Of a stretch of DNA of 64,000 bases, positions 46,796-56,504 are shown one piece after another. The position numbers and the translations under genes are program-made. The DNA lies in NCBI RefSeq assembly GCF_003977595.1, contig NZ_RYYR01000011.1, positions 62,001 to 126,000 of the forward strand, in the 5' to 3' direction. Every line of letters begins with the position of its first letter. The first letter of the stretch is position 1. This DNA is from Lysinibacillus antri. Lineage in GTDB: Bacteria; Bacillota; Bacilli; Bacillales_A; Planococcaceae. Below the pieces are notes generated by a model, which worked only from the letters and a program-made list of their open reading frames with translations, ran no database searches and was not told the DNA's origin.

Positions 46796-48230
46796 AGTAA
46801 GCGCGGCCGAACCAAACTGTATGTTTCGCTTCTTTACCACAGTTAATACAAGTTTGTTTTGTTGTTGGTGGGTTAAATGGAATGTTACGTGTTGTGAATT
46901 TTGTTTCTTCTTTTACATGCTCTTCACACGCATCGTCCCCACACCATCCTGCTAGAACCCAACCAGGAATAACGCCATTTGTTTCAGAATCCGTTAAATG
47001 TTGATTTAATTGTTCTAAAGTATCGACATGTGTATGTGAGTTTGCATCACGGAATGCTTTTGCTTTTTCATATAAACGTGTTTGCATTACTTCAAGCTCT
47101 TTTTCAATCGCTTCTACCACATTGCCTAGTTCCACTGTTTGTTTTTCATCTTCATCACGTGCTTTTAATAGTACTTGATTGTTTTCTAAGTCGCGTGGCC
47201 CAAGTTCAATACGTACAGGAACCCCTTTTAATTCCCATTCATTAAATTTGAATCCTGGTGATTGATCTGAATCATCTAGACGAACACGAATGCCCTTCGC
47301 TTTTAAAGATGCGAAGATTTCGTCTAATTTTTCAATGATTGCTGGATTCTTTTTCCATGGTCCAACAGGAATTAGTACAACTTGAGTTGGTGCGATTTTC
47401 GGTGGAAGTACTAGCCCTTGCTCATCACCGTGAACCATAATAACCGAACCGATTAAACGTGTTGATGTTCCCCATGAAGTTGTATGAACATGCACGTGTT
47501 TGTTTTCTTTATTTAAATATTTAATGTCAAATGCTTCTGCAAATTTTGTCCCTAAGTAGTGTGAAGTTCCAGCTTGAACCGCTTTTCCATCTTTCATCAT
47601 CGCTTCAATTGAGTACGTATCAACTGCCCCAGCAAAGCGTTCAGATGGCGTTTTTTGCCCATCGTATACTGGAATAGCTAAAAATCCTTCTACTACTTCT
47701 TTGTAAATGTTTAACATTTGCATTGTTTCTTTACGTGCATCTTCTTCATCCACGTGTGCAGTGTGCCCTTCTTGCCATAAAAACTCAGAAGTACGGATAA
47801 ATGGAAGAGTTTTCTTTTCCCAACGGAATACGTTTGCCCATTGGTTAATTAATAATGGTAAGTCGCGGTAGCTTTTTATCCAATCCGAATATAGGTGACC
47901 AATCATTGTTTCCGATGTTGGACGAAGCGCTAGACGTTCTTCTAATTTTTCTCCCGCTGCTTCTGTTACCCATGGAAGCTCTGGTGAAAATCCTTCAATA
48001 TGGTCTTTTTCTTTTTGGAAGAAAGACTCAGGAATTAACATTGGGAAGTAGGCATTACGGTGACCTGTCTCTTTAAAACGACGATCCATTTCTCCTTGGA
48101 TGTGCTCCCAAATTTCATAGCCATCTGGTTTGAAGGCGATACAACCACGTACTGGCGTATAATCCATTAAATCTGCTTTTTGAATTGTGTCAATGTACCA
48201 TTTTGAAAAATCATTCGTTTGTTGTGACAT
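46794..48230 (-). CDS. proS: Prolyl-tRNA synthetase (short, eukaryote/archaeal-like form)
   Basis: 478-residue class II synthetase. Motif 2 (FRWEKKTLPFIRTSEFLWQEGHTAH) and the AVDTYSIEAMM region are clear, and the protein lacks the editing insertion of the long bacterial form, ending with a zinc-ribbon-like C-terminus (CGDDACEEHV..., CINCGKEA) and the final Tyr typical of this group (WFGRAY). It charges tRNA-Pro. GGAGGAAAAAG precedes the ATG. A T-box leader controls it. This short type is known in some Bacillales in place of, or beside, the long form. Confidence 0.94.
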   Translation of the reverse strand: MSQQTNDFSKWYIDTIQKADLMDYTPVRGCIAFKPDGYEIWEHIQGEMDRRFKETGHRNAYFPMLIPESFFQKEKDHIEGFSPELPWVTEAAGEKLEERLALRPTSETMIGHLYSDWIKSYRDLPLLINQWANVFRWEKKTLPFIRTSEFLWQEGHTAHVDEEDARKETMQMLNIYKEVVEGFLAIPVYDGQKTPSERFAGAVDTYSIEAMMKDGKAVQAGTSHYLGTKFAEAFDIKYLNKENKHVHVHTTSWGTSTRLIGSVIMVHGDEQGLVLPPKIAPTQVVLIPVGPWKKNPAIIEKLDEIFASLKAKGIRVRLDDSDQSPGFKFNEWELKGVPVRIELGPRDLENNQVLLKARDEDEKQTVELGNVVEAIEKELEVMQTRLYEKAKAFRDANSHTHVDTLEQLNQHLTDSETNGVIPGWVLAGWCGDDACEEHVKEETKFTTRNIPFNPPTTKQTCINCGKEAKHTVWFGRAY

Positions 48231-48353
48231 CTCTTTTTCCTCCTAAAACAATTACAATTTCGAAATTCTTGCTACGAACGCTTACGTAGTTTATAAAAAA
48301 TGGTTGCCATAGTTTTTGGTTATCTTTGTTAAATTTAAACTTCCAATAACGAC

Positions 48354-48600
48354 AAAAAAGCACAAAGCGTCCTTATATAAGGACGTCTTTGTGCATATAG
48401 ACGTGGTACCACCTTAGTTCGGCTTTAGCAATCAGCTATTACCCTCTTAAACGTTTGTAACGAAACGACTCGGCAAGGTTAACTTGCATCTCCGTGATAG
48501 GTTTCAATAAGAAGTGGTGATATAGCTCTCAGCAGCTGCTATATTTTCTGTCTCACAATTCTTACTTACTTGGTCACATCATAGATTGCTTATTTATTAA
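48354..48600 (-). promoter_or_regulatory. T-box leader of proS
   Basis: Minus-strand leader with the T-box core AAGGTGGTACCACG (complement at 48402-48421), a GC-rich terminator (GCACAAAG-CGTCC/GGACG-CTTTGTGC, T6) at 48354-48394, and an upstream stem I with GAGAG. In the specifier region GAAACCTATCAC, a CCT proline codon (48501-48499) fits the gene served. Uncharged tRNA-Pro should favour antitermination. The rest of the 48231-48806 gap is AT-rich divergent promoter DNA with no gene. Confidence 0.9.
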
Positions 48601-48806
48601 TAATGTATCAAATATTAGGAAACTATTCAATAAATGTGGAGAAATTTCTATTGTATAGAAAAAATATGAATCGACATTTTTTACATATAATCATTATTGT
48701 AATATTCAAAAGTATAAAAATATTATAAATAATATATATTTAACATTTTTTCTTTTAATGACTTATAATTATACGTAGATTTAAAAATTTATAAGGAGGA
48801 ATTATT

Positions 48807-50798
48807 TTGAGAATTTCGATTCGATGGAGAATCATTGCCATTGTCCTAGTAATTGTTGTTCTAGGCTTAGGAGCACTATCTACAATTAGTTCGGTCCTAA
48901 TATCTTCTGAAACAGAAGAGAGCGTTACGGATCAAAGTGAAGTACTTGTAAAAGAACTATCAAATACGATCACCGCTTTTTTAGGTGGGTATGAAAAAAG
49001 TCTATTAAACCTTGCTGCTTCTAAAAATGTCCATGAATTTTATAATAATTCTACTCAGTATAATGATGATGCAGACCGAACATTTCGGACTGAATTAAAT
49101 AACTACTTATTGTATTATGATGCTGCATCAAGTATCTATTTTTCCGATGGGGATTATACAATTATTGCTCCACATTTCGATGGCATTAATGAGCTAGATA
49201 TAAAATCGCGTTCATGGTACACAAACGCAATACATAATTCTAATGATGTTGTCTGGTCCGAACCTTATATTGATACGGTTTCCAATCAATATGCAATTAC
49301 TGCTTCTGTCGCAGTGAAAGATGGCGAAAAAGTAATTGGTGTCATTGGTGTTGATATACAACTTTCTCAATTAACCGAGATGATTTCATCTACAGAACTA
49401 GGCTATGATGGATACCCACTTATTTTAGACGACTTAGGTACAGCATTAGTTCATCCAAATAATATGGGAGAAAATATGAGTTCCCAACAATATGTACAAA
49501 CTATTTTAGCAGATTCAAAAATGACGAACAATTTAAAAGCAGACATTGAAGGTGCTAAGTCCGTTGTTGTATATAATAAAATACCGGAAATTGGCTGGAC
49601 TGTTGCAGCTGTGTATGAGCTACAGAACCTTCAAGCACTGGCAAAAAGTTTACAAAAAATTATCATCATCATTGCAATAATTATATTAATCGTTGCATTT
49701 GTTGCCCTTTACTTCTTTATTACTCGAACTATGAAACCGATTAAACAACTTGGTTTACTAATGGAAGAAGTAGCGCAAGGTGATTTATCCGTACAAATCG
49801 AAGTTCATTCGAAAGATGAGATTGGACTTTTAGCGCAACACTTTAATGAAATGATTAATAAAATGAAGTATTTAATCCAAGTAGTAAAAACATCTTCTAA
49901 TGAAGTGGAAGAACGTTCGCATCACTTAAGTGCCCTAGCTGAAGAAACAAGCGCTTCAAGTATCGAAGTTTCAAGTGCAGTAAATGAAATTGCCGTTGGA
50001 GCATCTTCATCATCTGAAAATGCGGATATGGTTACAGAGTCAACAATCAAACTGGGCACTAAAATTAATGGTATGCAAGAACAATCCAATGCTCTACATA
50101 CTATAACGCAACATGCCGGTAAACTAAATGTCGTTGGGCAAGACAAGATGGAAGACTTACTCGGTTCATTTGGTCATTCGAAACAAAACTTAGTGAATAT
50201 GGCTAGCGCAGTAAAAACGCTGGAACATCGTATTGTGGCAATAGGGTCGGTAATTAATACGATATCAGAAATATCTGCGCAAACGAATCTACTAGCTTTA
50301 AACGCTAGTATAGAAGCAGCAAGAGCTGGTGAACACGGGAAAGGATTTGCCGTTGTAGCAGAGGAAGTTCGTAAATTAGCCGAGCAATCCGCAAACGCAA
50401 CAAAAGATGTGAAAAATACGATTCAAGAATTACAGGCAGAGTCTCAACAAGTGACGAAACAAATGAGTGAAATGCAACAAACATTCGATAATCAAGGTGT
50501 TGTTGTGGAGGAAACTGGCTCATTATTTAATAATCTTTCTGCATTAATTAAAAACATGGAAGAAACGTTTATTAATGTGACGACAGAAATTGAAGGGGTT
50601 ATTAAATACAAAGATCGCGTTGTTGAAACGATTAAGGAAATGTCCTTAACTGCCCAAACAACAGCAGCGGCATGTGAAGAAGTAAGTGCATCAAGTGATG
50701 AACAACTAACGGCGATTCAATCCGTTGCCCAAGCATCTGAACAATTAAATAACGTAAGCACAGAATTAGCCGAAACGGTTAATAAGTTTAAGTTGTAA
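48807..50798 (+). CDS. Methyl-accepting chemotaxis protein with dCache sensor
   Basis: 663 residues: first membrane span at about 8-30, a large extracytoplasmic dCache-type sensor (about 35-280, with [21 protein letters not shown] and [11 protein letters not shown]), second span at about 285-308, HAMP, and an MCP signalling domain whose hairpin tip reads [49 protein letters not shown] start with AAGGAGG 7 nt upstream. It would relay ligand sensing to CheA/CheW. The ligand is unknown; dCache domains often bind amino acids. Confidence 0.93.
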   Translation: MRISIRWRIIAIVLVIVVLGLGALSTISSVLISSETEESVTDQSEVLVKELSNTITAFLGGYEKSLLNLAASKNVHEFYNNSTQYNDDADRTFRTELNNYLLYYDAASSIYFSDGDYTIIAPHFDGINELDIKSRSWYTNAIHNSNDVVWSEPYIDTVSNQYAITASVAVKDGEKVIGVIGVDIQLSQLTEMISSTELGYDGYPLILDDLGTALVHPNNMGENMSSQQYVQTILADSKMTNNLKADIEGAKSVVVYNKIPEIGWTVAAVYELQNLQALAKSLQKIIIIIAIIILIVAFVALYFFITRTMKPIKQLGLLMEEVAQGDLSVQIEVHSKDEIGLLAQHFNEMINKMKYLIQVVKTSSNEVEERSHHLSALAEETSASSIEVSSAVNEIAVGASSSSENADMVTESTIKLGTKINGMQEQSNALHTITQHAGKLNVVGQDKMEDLLGSFGHSKQNLVNMASAVKTLEHRIVAIGSVINTISEISAQTNLLALNASIEAARAGEHGKGFAVVAEEVRKLAEQSANATKDVKNTIQELQAESQQVTKQMSEMQQTFDNQGVVVEETGSLFNNLSALIKNMEETFINVTTEIEGVIKYKDRVVETIKEMSLTAQTTAAACEEVSASSDEQLTAIQSVAQASEQLNNVSTELAETVNKFKL

Positions 50799-50801
50799 AT
50801 A

Positions 50802-50846
50802 AAAGCCACGTTTTGTCAAAGATGAATTTGACTAAAACGTGGCTTT
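50802..50846 (+). terminator. Terminator after the chemoreceptor gene
   Basis: AAAGCCACGTTTT-TCAAA/TTTGA-AAAACGTGGCTTT stem with a 6-nt loop, between convergent genes. Confidence 0.9.
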
Positions 50847-50857
50847 CTATAATGTGT

Positions 50858-51721
50858 CTAGCTACCATTTTTTATTTTTTGAAAATACGAAGAAGATTGT
50901 TGGATTGCTTTTTCTACTTTTTCTTCAATGAAATTGGAGCGTTCATAGACAACTGAACGTAAATGATCGATCTGGCGCATTATTTTTTCGATTAGCCCTT
51001 CATTACTATCCACTCGTTCGATCACATCCTGTTGGGAGTTTTCGATTGTCGAAATTTGTGCCACGATCTGTTCATTTACATTAGTTTGTAAATCAATTTT
51101 TTCTTGAATTTGTTCGTTCGTCAATGTAACCTGTTCTAACCTCTTTATGATGGCTTCATGAATAACGGAAAAATCTTTTATAATACCGATTAGTTCCTGA
51201 TATTCATCCCCTACTACATCTATCCTTTTTACCATTTCTTGTTGGGTGTGATTCAATAATTGAAATTCCTGTAAAAGTGTGTCTGTTTTTTGTTGTTCGT
51301 TCAATATCGATTGTTGGATATCGATCGTTTGATGGTCTAGTTGATTAAGTTGATTCATTATTTGCTGCTCATGTTGATCTAGTTGATCAAGTCGAGTCAT
51401 CATTTGCTGCTCATGTTGTTCTAGTTGATTGAGTTGATTCATCATTTGCTGCTCATGTTGTTCCTGAATGTGACGTTGATCACCCATCTCACTTAACAGA
51501 CGTTCAACGTGTTGCCATTTTTGACTTTGATGATCATTGTAAACAATTTGGGAGCTTTGGACAGTTGACAAGGCATGTTGGATTCGTTCAGTCGTTTGAG
51601 TTTGTTTTTCTAAAACTTGCGATAAATAATCTCGTCGAAACTCTACCTGATTCGGTTCAACGAGTGGGCCATTATTTCGAAACATTTCTGGGTGCTCGGC
51701 GTTATTAATATATAAACCCAT
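50858..51721 (-). CDS. Coiled-coil protein with a 14-residue tandem repeat
   Basis: 287 residues from ATG 51721 (GGGGGTG 9 nt upstream; the longer open frame overlaps the neighbouring element and is unlikely to be coding). The start MGLYINNAEHPEMFRNN and EPNQVEF resembles a small group of Bacillus hypothetical proteins I recall only vaguely. The rest is one long coiled coil. Three tandem 14-residue repeats (pattern EQHEQQMMNQLNQL) correspond to three 42-bp DNA repeats at about 51361-51486. No membrane span or signal. Function unknown. Confidence 0.65.
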   Translation of the reverse strand: MGLYINNAEHPEMFRNNGPLVEPNQVEFRRDYLSQVLEKQTQTTERIQHALSTVQSSQIVYNDHQSQKWQHVERLLSEMGDQRHIQEQHEQQMMNQLNQLEQHEQQMMTRLDQLDQHEQQIMNQLNQLDHQTIDIQQSILNEQQKTDTLLQEFQLLNHTQQEMVKRIDVVGDEYQELIGIIKDFSVIHEAIIKRLEQVTLTNEQIQEKIDLQTNVNEQIVAQISTIENSQQDVIERVDSNEGLIEKIMRQIDHLRSVVYERSNFIEEKVEKAIQQSSSYFQKIKNGS

Positions 51722-51749
51722 CGTTAGGTACACCCCCTTCTCACGCACC

Positions 51750-51990
51750 TCTATTGTATGCGAAAAGTGATGAAGGGGTACTTTATCCCGCATTAACGGG
51801 CAGTAATTTATCTGTACCGAAAGCTTTAGCGACAGGTACAAGACTCCCACTTCAAGATTTTAGTGAAGCGAAAAGGATAAGTGGGAGATCAATTGCCCGT
51901 AAAAGCCCGATTGGTTCAACTAACAATCCGTGGGGGATGAAGAAAACCCCCGCGGATTGAAGTTTCACTTTATGCAAAACGGTCGCTGTT
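51750..51990 (+). mobile_element. IS200/IS605-type right end with omega-RNA-like structure (relic, no transposase)
   Basis: A non-coding structured stretch: hairpin CCCG-CATTAA-CGGG (51787-51800); stem ACTCCCACTT/AAGTGGGAG (51843-51887) with inner CTTCA/TGAAG; long-range pairing of ACGGGC..AATT with AATTGCCCGT (51891-51900); and a strong last hairpin AATCCGTGGGGG/CCCCCGCGGATT (51925-51958). From memory this arrangement and wording match right ends of IS605-family elements, from which TnpB omega-RNAs are made. No tnpA or tnpB is present in the window. It lies between two minus-strand genes and may serve as terminator for the MBL gene. Confidence 0.55.
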
Positions 51991-52008
51991 AGTTGCCCCG
52001 TGAATCAG

Positions 52009-52905
52009 TTAAATAACTTCTTCTCGATCTTCTTCTGCATTGTCTAGCACTTCTTCTATTCCCTGATCATCTACTATTTCTAGTAGATTGACGGAGCTAG
52101 TACTTAGTTCTTTTTTAATTAATGTACTATTTTCCTCATGGATTGTTTGAAATTCTAGTAGGTAATTATATCCTTGGAGTAAATTTGAATTTGTCCGATT
52201 TTCTTTAATGGATTCTCGCAGTTCTTTAATATAAATTTGCGCAGCGATTTTCCGGAACTTAATTTCTTCTTTTATATTTGTAATATGACCATGACCTGGT
52301 ATTAAATATTGGATATTGTGTTGATTAAATAATTCATCGGTTTTGCGTAATGTTTCCTCGTATTTTTCACTGTTATCATAAATAAAAGGAAATTCGATGT
52401 CTGACAAATAATCGCCCGCCAACCATATTCCTAATGGTTCAATGACTGTAAAAATCCCGTCATCTGTGTGCCCTTGTGCGTGATAGAATGTAAGCTTTGT
52501 GTTACCAATTTCAAGCACTTGGCCTTCTTCCTTTACTTCTATATCGACTAGTGGGTACAAAATTGGGTAAGATCTGTCCAAATAATACTGGTGATCGAAT
52601 TTGAAAATTTGGTTTAGGATATCTTCTTTATCCTCTTTTAGTGAAAGTGCTTCGCTAGCAATCACGATTGCTTCTTGAAAAGCCCCATATCCTATTAAAT
52701 GATCCCAGTCGGAATGGGTAAATAATAGATATAATGGGCGGTCCCCTTTCACGTTATCTACATATTCCCGAATCATTTCAACTTCTACTGGTAGTAAATT
52801 TGGATCAACGACAATGATACAATCTTCTGTTTGTATGACTATTGAAGTAGTTTTATATAAAAGACTTTGAAAAACTGTTACATTACTATTTTGAAATTGA
52901 ATCAT
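52009..52905 (-). CDS. MBL-fold metallo-hydrolase
   Basis: 298 residues. The metal-binding HxxxDH motif is THSDWDHLIG, followed by downstream His in YHAQGHTDDGIF, Asp in LAGDYLSD and His in IPGHGHI, completing a class B-like MBL site. Members hydrolyse thioesters, lactones, glyoxalase-type or phosphodiester substrates; the exact substrate is not readable here. An acidic, helical C-terminal extension (about 215-298) follows the core. Confidence 0.87.
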   Translation of the reverse strand: MIQFQNSNVTVFQSLLYKTTSIVIQTEDCIIVVDPNLLPVEVEMIREYVDNVKGDRPLYLLFTHSDWDHLIGYGAFQEAIVIASEALSLKEDKEDILNQIFKFDHQYYLDRSYPILYPLVDIEVKEEGQVLEIGNTKLTFYHAQGHTDDGIFTVIEPLGIWLAGDYLSDIEFPFIYDNSEKYEETLRKTDELFNQHNIQYLIPGHGHITNIKEEIKFRKIAAQIYIKELRESIKENRTNSNLLQGYNYLLEFQTIHEENSTLIKKELSTSSVNLLEIVDDQGIEEVLDNAEEDREEVI

Positions 52906-52959
52906 TCTACTTCACTCCAATCCCCGCTCTTTTATCCTATTTTAACCGATAACGTAGAA

Positions 52960-52999
52960 AAAGTGCATCCCTCACGTATTTATGTGAGAGATGCACTTT
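52960..52999 (-). terminator. Terminator of the second chemoreceptor gene
   Basis: AAAGTGCATC-CTCAC/GTGAG-GATGCACTTT stem, 8-nt loop, T-rich tail on the minus strand. Confidence 0.88.
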
Positions 53000-53016
53000 A
53001 TATAAAGAGTACAATA

Positions 53017-54729
53017 TTAATCTTTTAATTTAAATCTTTTTACCGATTTTTCTAGTTCTTCGGCCATTTCAGTAGATTCGTTTGAACGACTTGACACATC
53101 TTGAATACTTGCCGTTGTTTCTTGTGCTGCTGCAGAAATGCCATTCATTGTATTTTCAATTTCATGGATTGATTGTGTTAATTCATGAATCATTTCTACA
53201 ATCGTCGTAGATTTCTCTGTTTCAGTAGATAGTAGATCCGAGATATTTGTAATTTCTTGAACAGTTTCCGAAACGGCAGACGAAATATCATTTAAAGCTT
53301 GAACCGTCAATTGAACCGTTTTTTCACCTTTTTCAATGAACTTCCCATTTTCAGATGATGAAATTAAAACATTACCGATACGTTCCATAATGTCTTTTAC
53401 TAGTTTTTCAACTTCTGTCACTTCCGCATTAGATTGTTCTGCTAATTTTCGTACTTCTTCTGCCACGACTGCAAATCCTTTTCCATGTTCTCCAGCTCGA
53501 GCTGCTTCAATGGATGCATTCAGTGCTAATAGATTTGTTTGGGATGCAATGGCAGCAATCGTTGTTGTAATGTTTTGAATTTTAGTTGCTGATTCGACAA
53601 GGTGTTGAATTGTTGTACTTACTTCATGGGAACCTTGACGGATGCGTTCCATATCTTCGCTAATTTCTTGGGCGCGTTTTTCCCCTTCTGCTGCGATTTT
53701 CATTGTCTCATTTGAATTTTCAACAGTAAGATCAGCTTTTGATTTCATATCTTGTAAATCATCAGCTAGTGATGTCAACACATTCGATGCATTATCCGCG
53801 TGGTGCATACCATCCGTCATCGCTACTGACACATCTTCTATATGATTTGCAACCGATTGTACAGCTGAATTCATTTCTGTTAAAGAACTCGCTGTTTCAT
53901 TGGCGTTAACGGTTAATTGTTGAGACGTTGAACGCATCGTCGAAATCATCGTTTGTAGGTTGATGGTTGTTTGATTTAACGTACGAGACAAATCAGCAAT
54001 TTCATCTTTCCCTTTAATATTCGTTTCTTGAACGGTTAAATCGCCTTCAGCTAATTGTTTCGCTTGTTCAATTAGTTTCGAAATTGGTTTTGTTTTGCGA
54101 TAGATTAATAACCCTGTCACCATTGAAGCAAGTAACATTGGTATTAAACTTATTAAAATTCCTTGGCTGACTACTGACCATGTTCTTTCAGTCACAATTT
54201 CAGCGTTAAAGTCAATAACACTGATTGCAACGATCTCTTTCGTTGGATCATGATCTTTATAAATTGGCGCATACCCAGATAAACGTTCCATCCCACCAAA
54301 TTCGTATGGTTGTGAATATGTAGGATGCCCCATTTCTAGTAACATGGAAATTGCTTCTTCATCCATATAAAAGGCATCTCCAGGAGCAAATCCTTTTTCT
54401 TGTAAGTTTTTGTCCAGGGCAATCAAATTGCCCTCTAAATCTAAAATATATTGTGATTCAAAAATGTCTTTATGAGCGGTTGTCCAATTGAGCTGTTCCC
54501 CAATTTTCTCTTTAGCATTCTCATCATTATTTAATGCTTTTTCTAATTGAAACGGATTGATTAAACCTGTCGTAATGTTGGCACATCCATATGCCTCTAT
54601 TCCAGCTGCTTCATACAATTTATCATAAGCCGTAAAGTATGTTGCAACAGAAGTAATCATAATCATCACTACGAGTATGCCTGCAATTATAGTACCTAAT
54701 TGAAACGTTAAAGTTTGTCTAAATTTCAT
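53017..54729 (-). CDS. Methyl-accepting chemotaxis protein with Cache-type sensor
   Basis: 570 residues: span 1 at about 13-35, an extracytoplasmic sensor (about 36-185, with [28 protein letters not shown] typical of single-Cache domains), span 2 at about 188-210, HAMP, then the MCP signalling domain with the same hairpin tip as the 48807 gene ([36 protein letters not shown]). GAGGTGG upstream of the ATG. Two perfect palindromes lie upstream. Confidence 0.92.
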   Translation of the reverse strand: MKFRQTLTFQLGTIIAGILVVMIMITSVATYFTAYDKLYEAAGIEAYGCANITTGLINPFQLEKALNNDENAKEKIGEQLNWTTAHKDIFESQYILDLEGNLIALDKNLQEKGFAPGDAFYMDEEAISMLLEMGHPTYSQPYEFGGMERLSGYAPIYKDHDPTKEIVAISVIDFNAEIVTERTWSVVSQGILISLIPMLLASMVTGLLIYRKTKPISKLIEQAKQLAEGDLTVQETNIKGKDEIADLSRTLNQTTINLQTMISTMRSTSQQLTVNANETASSLTEMNSAVQSVANHIEDVSVAMTDGMHHADNASNVLTSLADDLQDMKSKADLTVENSNETMKIAAEGEKRAQEISEDMERIRQGSHEVSTTIQHLVESATKIQNITTTIAAIASQTNLLALNASIEAARAGEHGKGFAVVAEEVRKLAEQSNAEVTEVEKLVKDIMERIGNVLISSSENGKFIEKGEKTVQLTVQALNDISSAVSETVQEITNISDLLSTETEKSTTIVEMIHELTQSIHEIENTMNGISAAAQETTASIQDVSSRSNESTEMAEELEKSVKRFKLKD

Positions 54730-54765
54730 TGTTTTGTACCACCTCTTTGATATCCCCTACTACTA

Positions 54766-54792
54766 TTTTCATAGTTTATCATACTATGAAAA
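54766..54792. promoter_or_regulatory. Palindrome upstream of the chemoreceptor gene
   Basis: 10-bp perfect inverted repeat TTTTCATAGT-N7-ACTATGAAAA, 37 nt before the start codon at 54729, where an operator or leader hairpin would sit. Confidence 0.45.
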
Positions 54793-54847
54793 GATGTATT
54801 GAGAAAGAATCTTTAAAAAAATAGCAAATTTTTTATGGATTTTTGTC

Positions 54848-54875
54848 AATTTACCGTCATAATGTACGGTAAATT
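54848..54875. promoter_or_regulatory. Second palindrome in the 54730-55055 gap
   Basis: 10-bp perfect inverted repeat AATTTACCGT-N8-ACGGTAAATT. It differs in sequence from the palindrome at 54766. Apart from these and the terminator at 55013, the 326-nt gap holds only AT-rich DNA. Confidence 0.45.
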
Positions 54876-55012
54876 ACAAATAATTTTTAAAATAAATGTT
54901 TACAACTAGGAAAGGGTACGGGTTTAGATATATTTACAAAAGAATATGACAAAAGATGCACTTCCTTTGATAACAATTATCTGTTTGTATACCAAGGTAA
55001 CATACAAAAAAA

Positions 55013-55041
55013 TCCTTCTAACTCATAGTTGAATTAGAAGG
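55013..55041 (-). terminator. Terminator of the homospermidine-synthase-like gene
   Basis: CCTTCTAA/TTAGAAGG stem with T7 tail on the minus strand, 14 nt after the stop. Confidence 0.82.
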
Positions 55042-55055
55042 TAGTGATAAAAGTC

Positions 55056-56330
55056 TTATTCATCGATAAACTTCCGCATGCGATCCAATAATAGACCATC
55101 TGATTGTTTATTTTCACCACTAATAAAGTCGGTCATATAATAAGTTAAATACTTTCCAAAATTCGCCTTCGTATTCATGAGTAGTTCATCTACATGATGC
55201 GCGCCTTTTGGAATATCATCTAGTAACAGTACTGCCAAAGATGCGTAAATGCCACAAGCAACTTGAAAATAGGTTGCATTGATTTTATATTTCGCAAAAA
55301 TTTCATCATTTTTTAATACATTATACATATAATGCTCTCGATCTTTATAAACGAGCAATACACCGCATAAATCTTCCCCTTCTAACTCGGCTTGTAGTGG
55401 GTCGAGCACTTGCATGTCAAAATCCCACATTTTATCTACATCATGAATATTTGCCCGAATTAATTTTGTTGTATGCTCATTTACTTTATAGAAGAAACCC
55501 GTTTCCATGTTCATTAATTTTCCCAAACTATACACTTCTTCGTGTGGCATTAAACAACCATAAAATTGGACATCCCCTAGCTGTACTTTGAATTCTAAGT
55601 CATATACATTTTCATATAAAAAAAGGGGCGTCTTTTGTTTCATGAACATAGGATAACTTAGGATCGCTTCATCTAAAAAGCATTCAGGGGACCATGTCGT
55701 ATAGATGGTATTTTTCTTCGCCTTTGTTTTATCTTTGAAAAACGAAGTATCTCGCTCGACGATAAAACAAGCTAATGGGGGGTCTTGAGAAGTGTTCTTC
55801 TTTAACAACTCAACAGCCATCCATTGCACAACGCCTGGATTCATCCCTGAACAAAGAATGGCTGTTGCATTTTTTATTTCATTTTTCACTTTTTCCAGAT
55901 GATATATTCTTTCAATGAGCCCAAACCCAGCAAATTGGTCTTCGTTTTCATCAATATAAGGATTTTCTAACGCTGTATTCACATAACGAATACCAAGCTG
56001 ATCACAGCACTTCATCATTTTCACTGTATCAGCCCAAGAAACATCAATGACAACAGAAGTTTTCGTTGTTTTCAAATGATGAATAAACTTACTTCGATCA
56101 TTCAAATCGAGTTGATGAAACTCCGTAATATTGATTAAGTTTGGAAACAGTTGGGAAAATGCCTGTTTGTCCATTGCTTTCAGATCAATAAGATGAAGTT
56201 TGCTTTTGGCAAGAATCGAATGAATTGGGTCATGTGGATCTACAACGGATTTGTTAAGAATAGATAGAATTGCTTTAGCAACCCCACCTGCACTACCTAA
56301 AATAGTAATTGCATTGCTAGATTGATTCAT
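55056..56330 (-). CDS. Saccharopine dehydrogenase / homospermidine synthase-like protein
   Basis: 424 residues. The N-terminal Rossmann start ITILGSAGGVAKAIL, then VIDVSWADTVKMM, NTALENP, CSGMNPGVVQWMA and a late PHEEVYSLG fit the saccharopine-dehydrogenase-like superfamily, and the middle motifs are closest in my recollection to homospermidine synthase, which makes the polyamine from putrescine. The specific reaction is not proven. ATG 56330 (GAGG 8 nt upstream) is preferred over the GTG three codons earlier. It is monocistronic; no other polyamine gene is nearby. Confidence 0.65.
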   Translation of the reverse strand: MNQSSNAITILGSAGGVAKAILSILNKSVVDPHDPIHSILAKSKLHLIDLKAMDKQAFSQLFPNLINITEFHQLDLNDRSKFIHHLKTTKTSVVIDVSWADTVKMMKCCDQLGIRYVNTALENPYIDENEDQFAGFGLIERIYHLEKVKNEIKNATAILCSGMNPGVVQWMAVELLKKNTSQDPPLACFIVERDTSFFKDKTKAKKNTIYTTWSPECFLDEAILSYPMFMKQKTPLFLYENVYDLEFKVQLGDVQFYGCLMPHEEVYSLGKLMNMETGFFYKVNEHTTKLIRANIHDVDKMWDFDMQVLDPLQAELEGEDLCGVLLVYKDREHYMYNVLKNDEIFAKYKINATYFQVACGIYASLAVLLLDDIPKGAHHVDELLMNTKANFGKYLTYYMTDFISGENKQSDGLLLDRMRKFIDE

Positions 56331-56414
56331 ATAGTTCACCTCGCCTCCTCATTAAAGAATATGAAATTTAATAGAAAAGGGTTAGGTTTAAAACTATTAC
56401 AATATGATTTTGTT

Positions 56415-56500
56415 CTAACAAAAAGTTTTTTAGCAATTTTTTACCATTAGAAGTGTAGATATTCAGAAAGTGTAACGCATTCTGAACATCCCCTTTTTCA
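56415..56500 (-). repeat. Dispersed hairpin repeat, copy 2
   Basis: On the minus strand, 5 nt after the thiE stop, the sequence runs AAAAAGGGGATGTTCAGAA and continues through a hairpin (GATGTTCAGAA.../TTCTGAATATC) and about 40 nt of flank that lines up with copy 1 at 2411-2500 with roughly one difference in five. Both copies follow a stop codon in the same orientation. Probably the thiE terminator region as well. Confidence 0.55.
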
Positions 56501-56504
56501 TTTT

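Noticed and set aside
51754-51960. ORF of 68 codons in the IS605-like relic
   Set aside because: No convincing ribosome site; the DNA is dominated by RNA-type hairpins, so the frame is more likely an accident of the structured element, or the tail of a lost tnpB.
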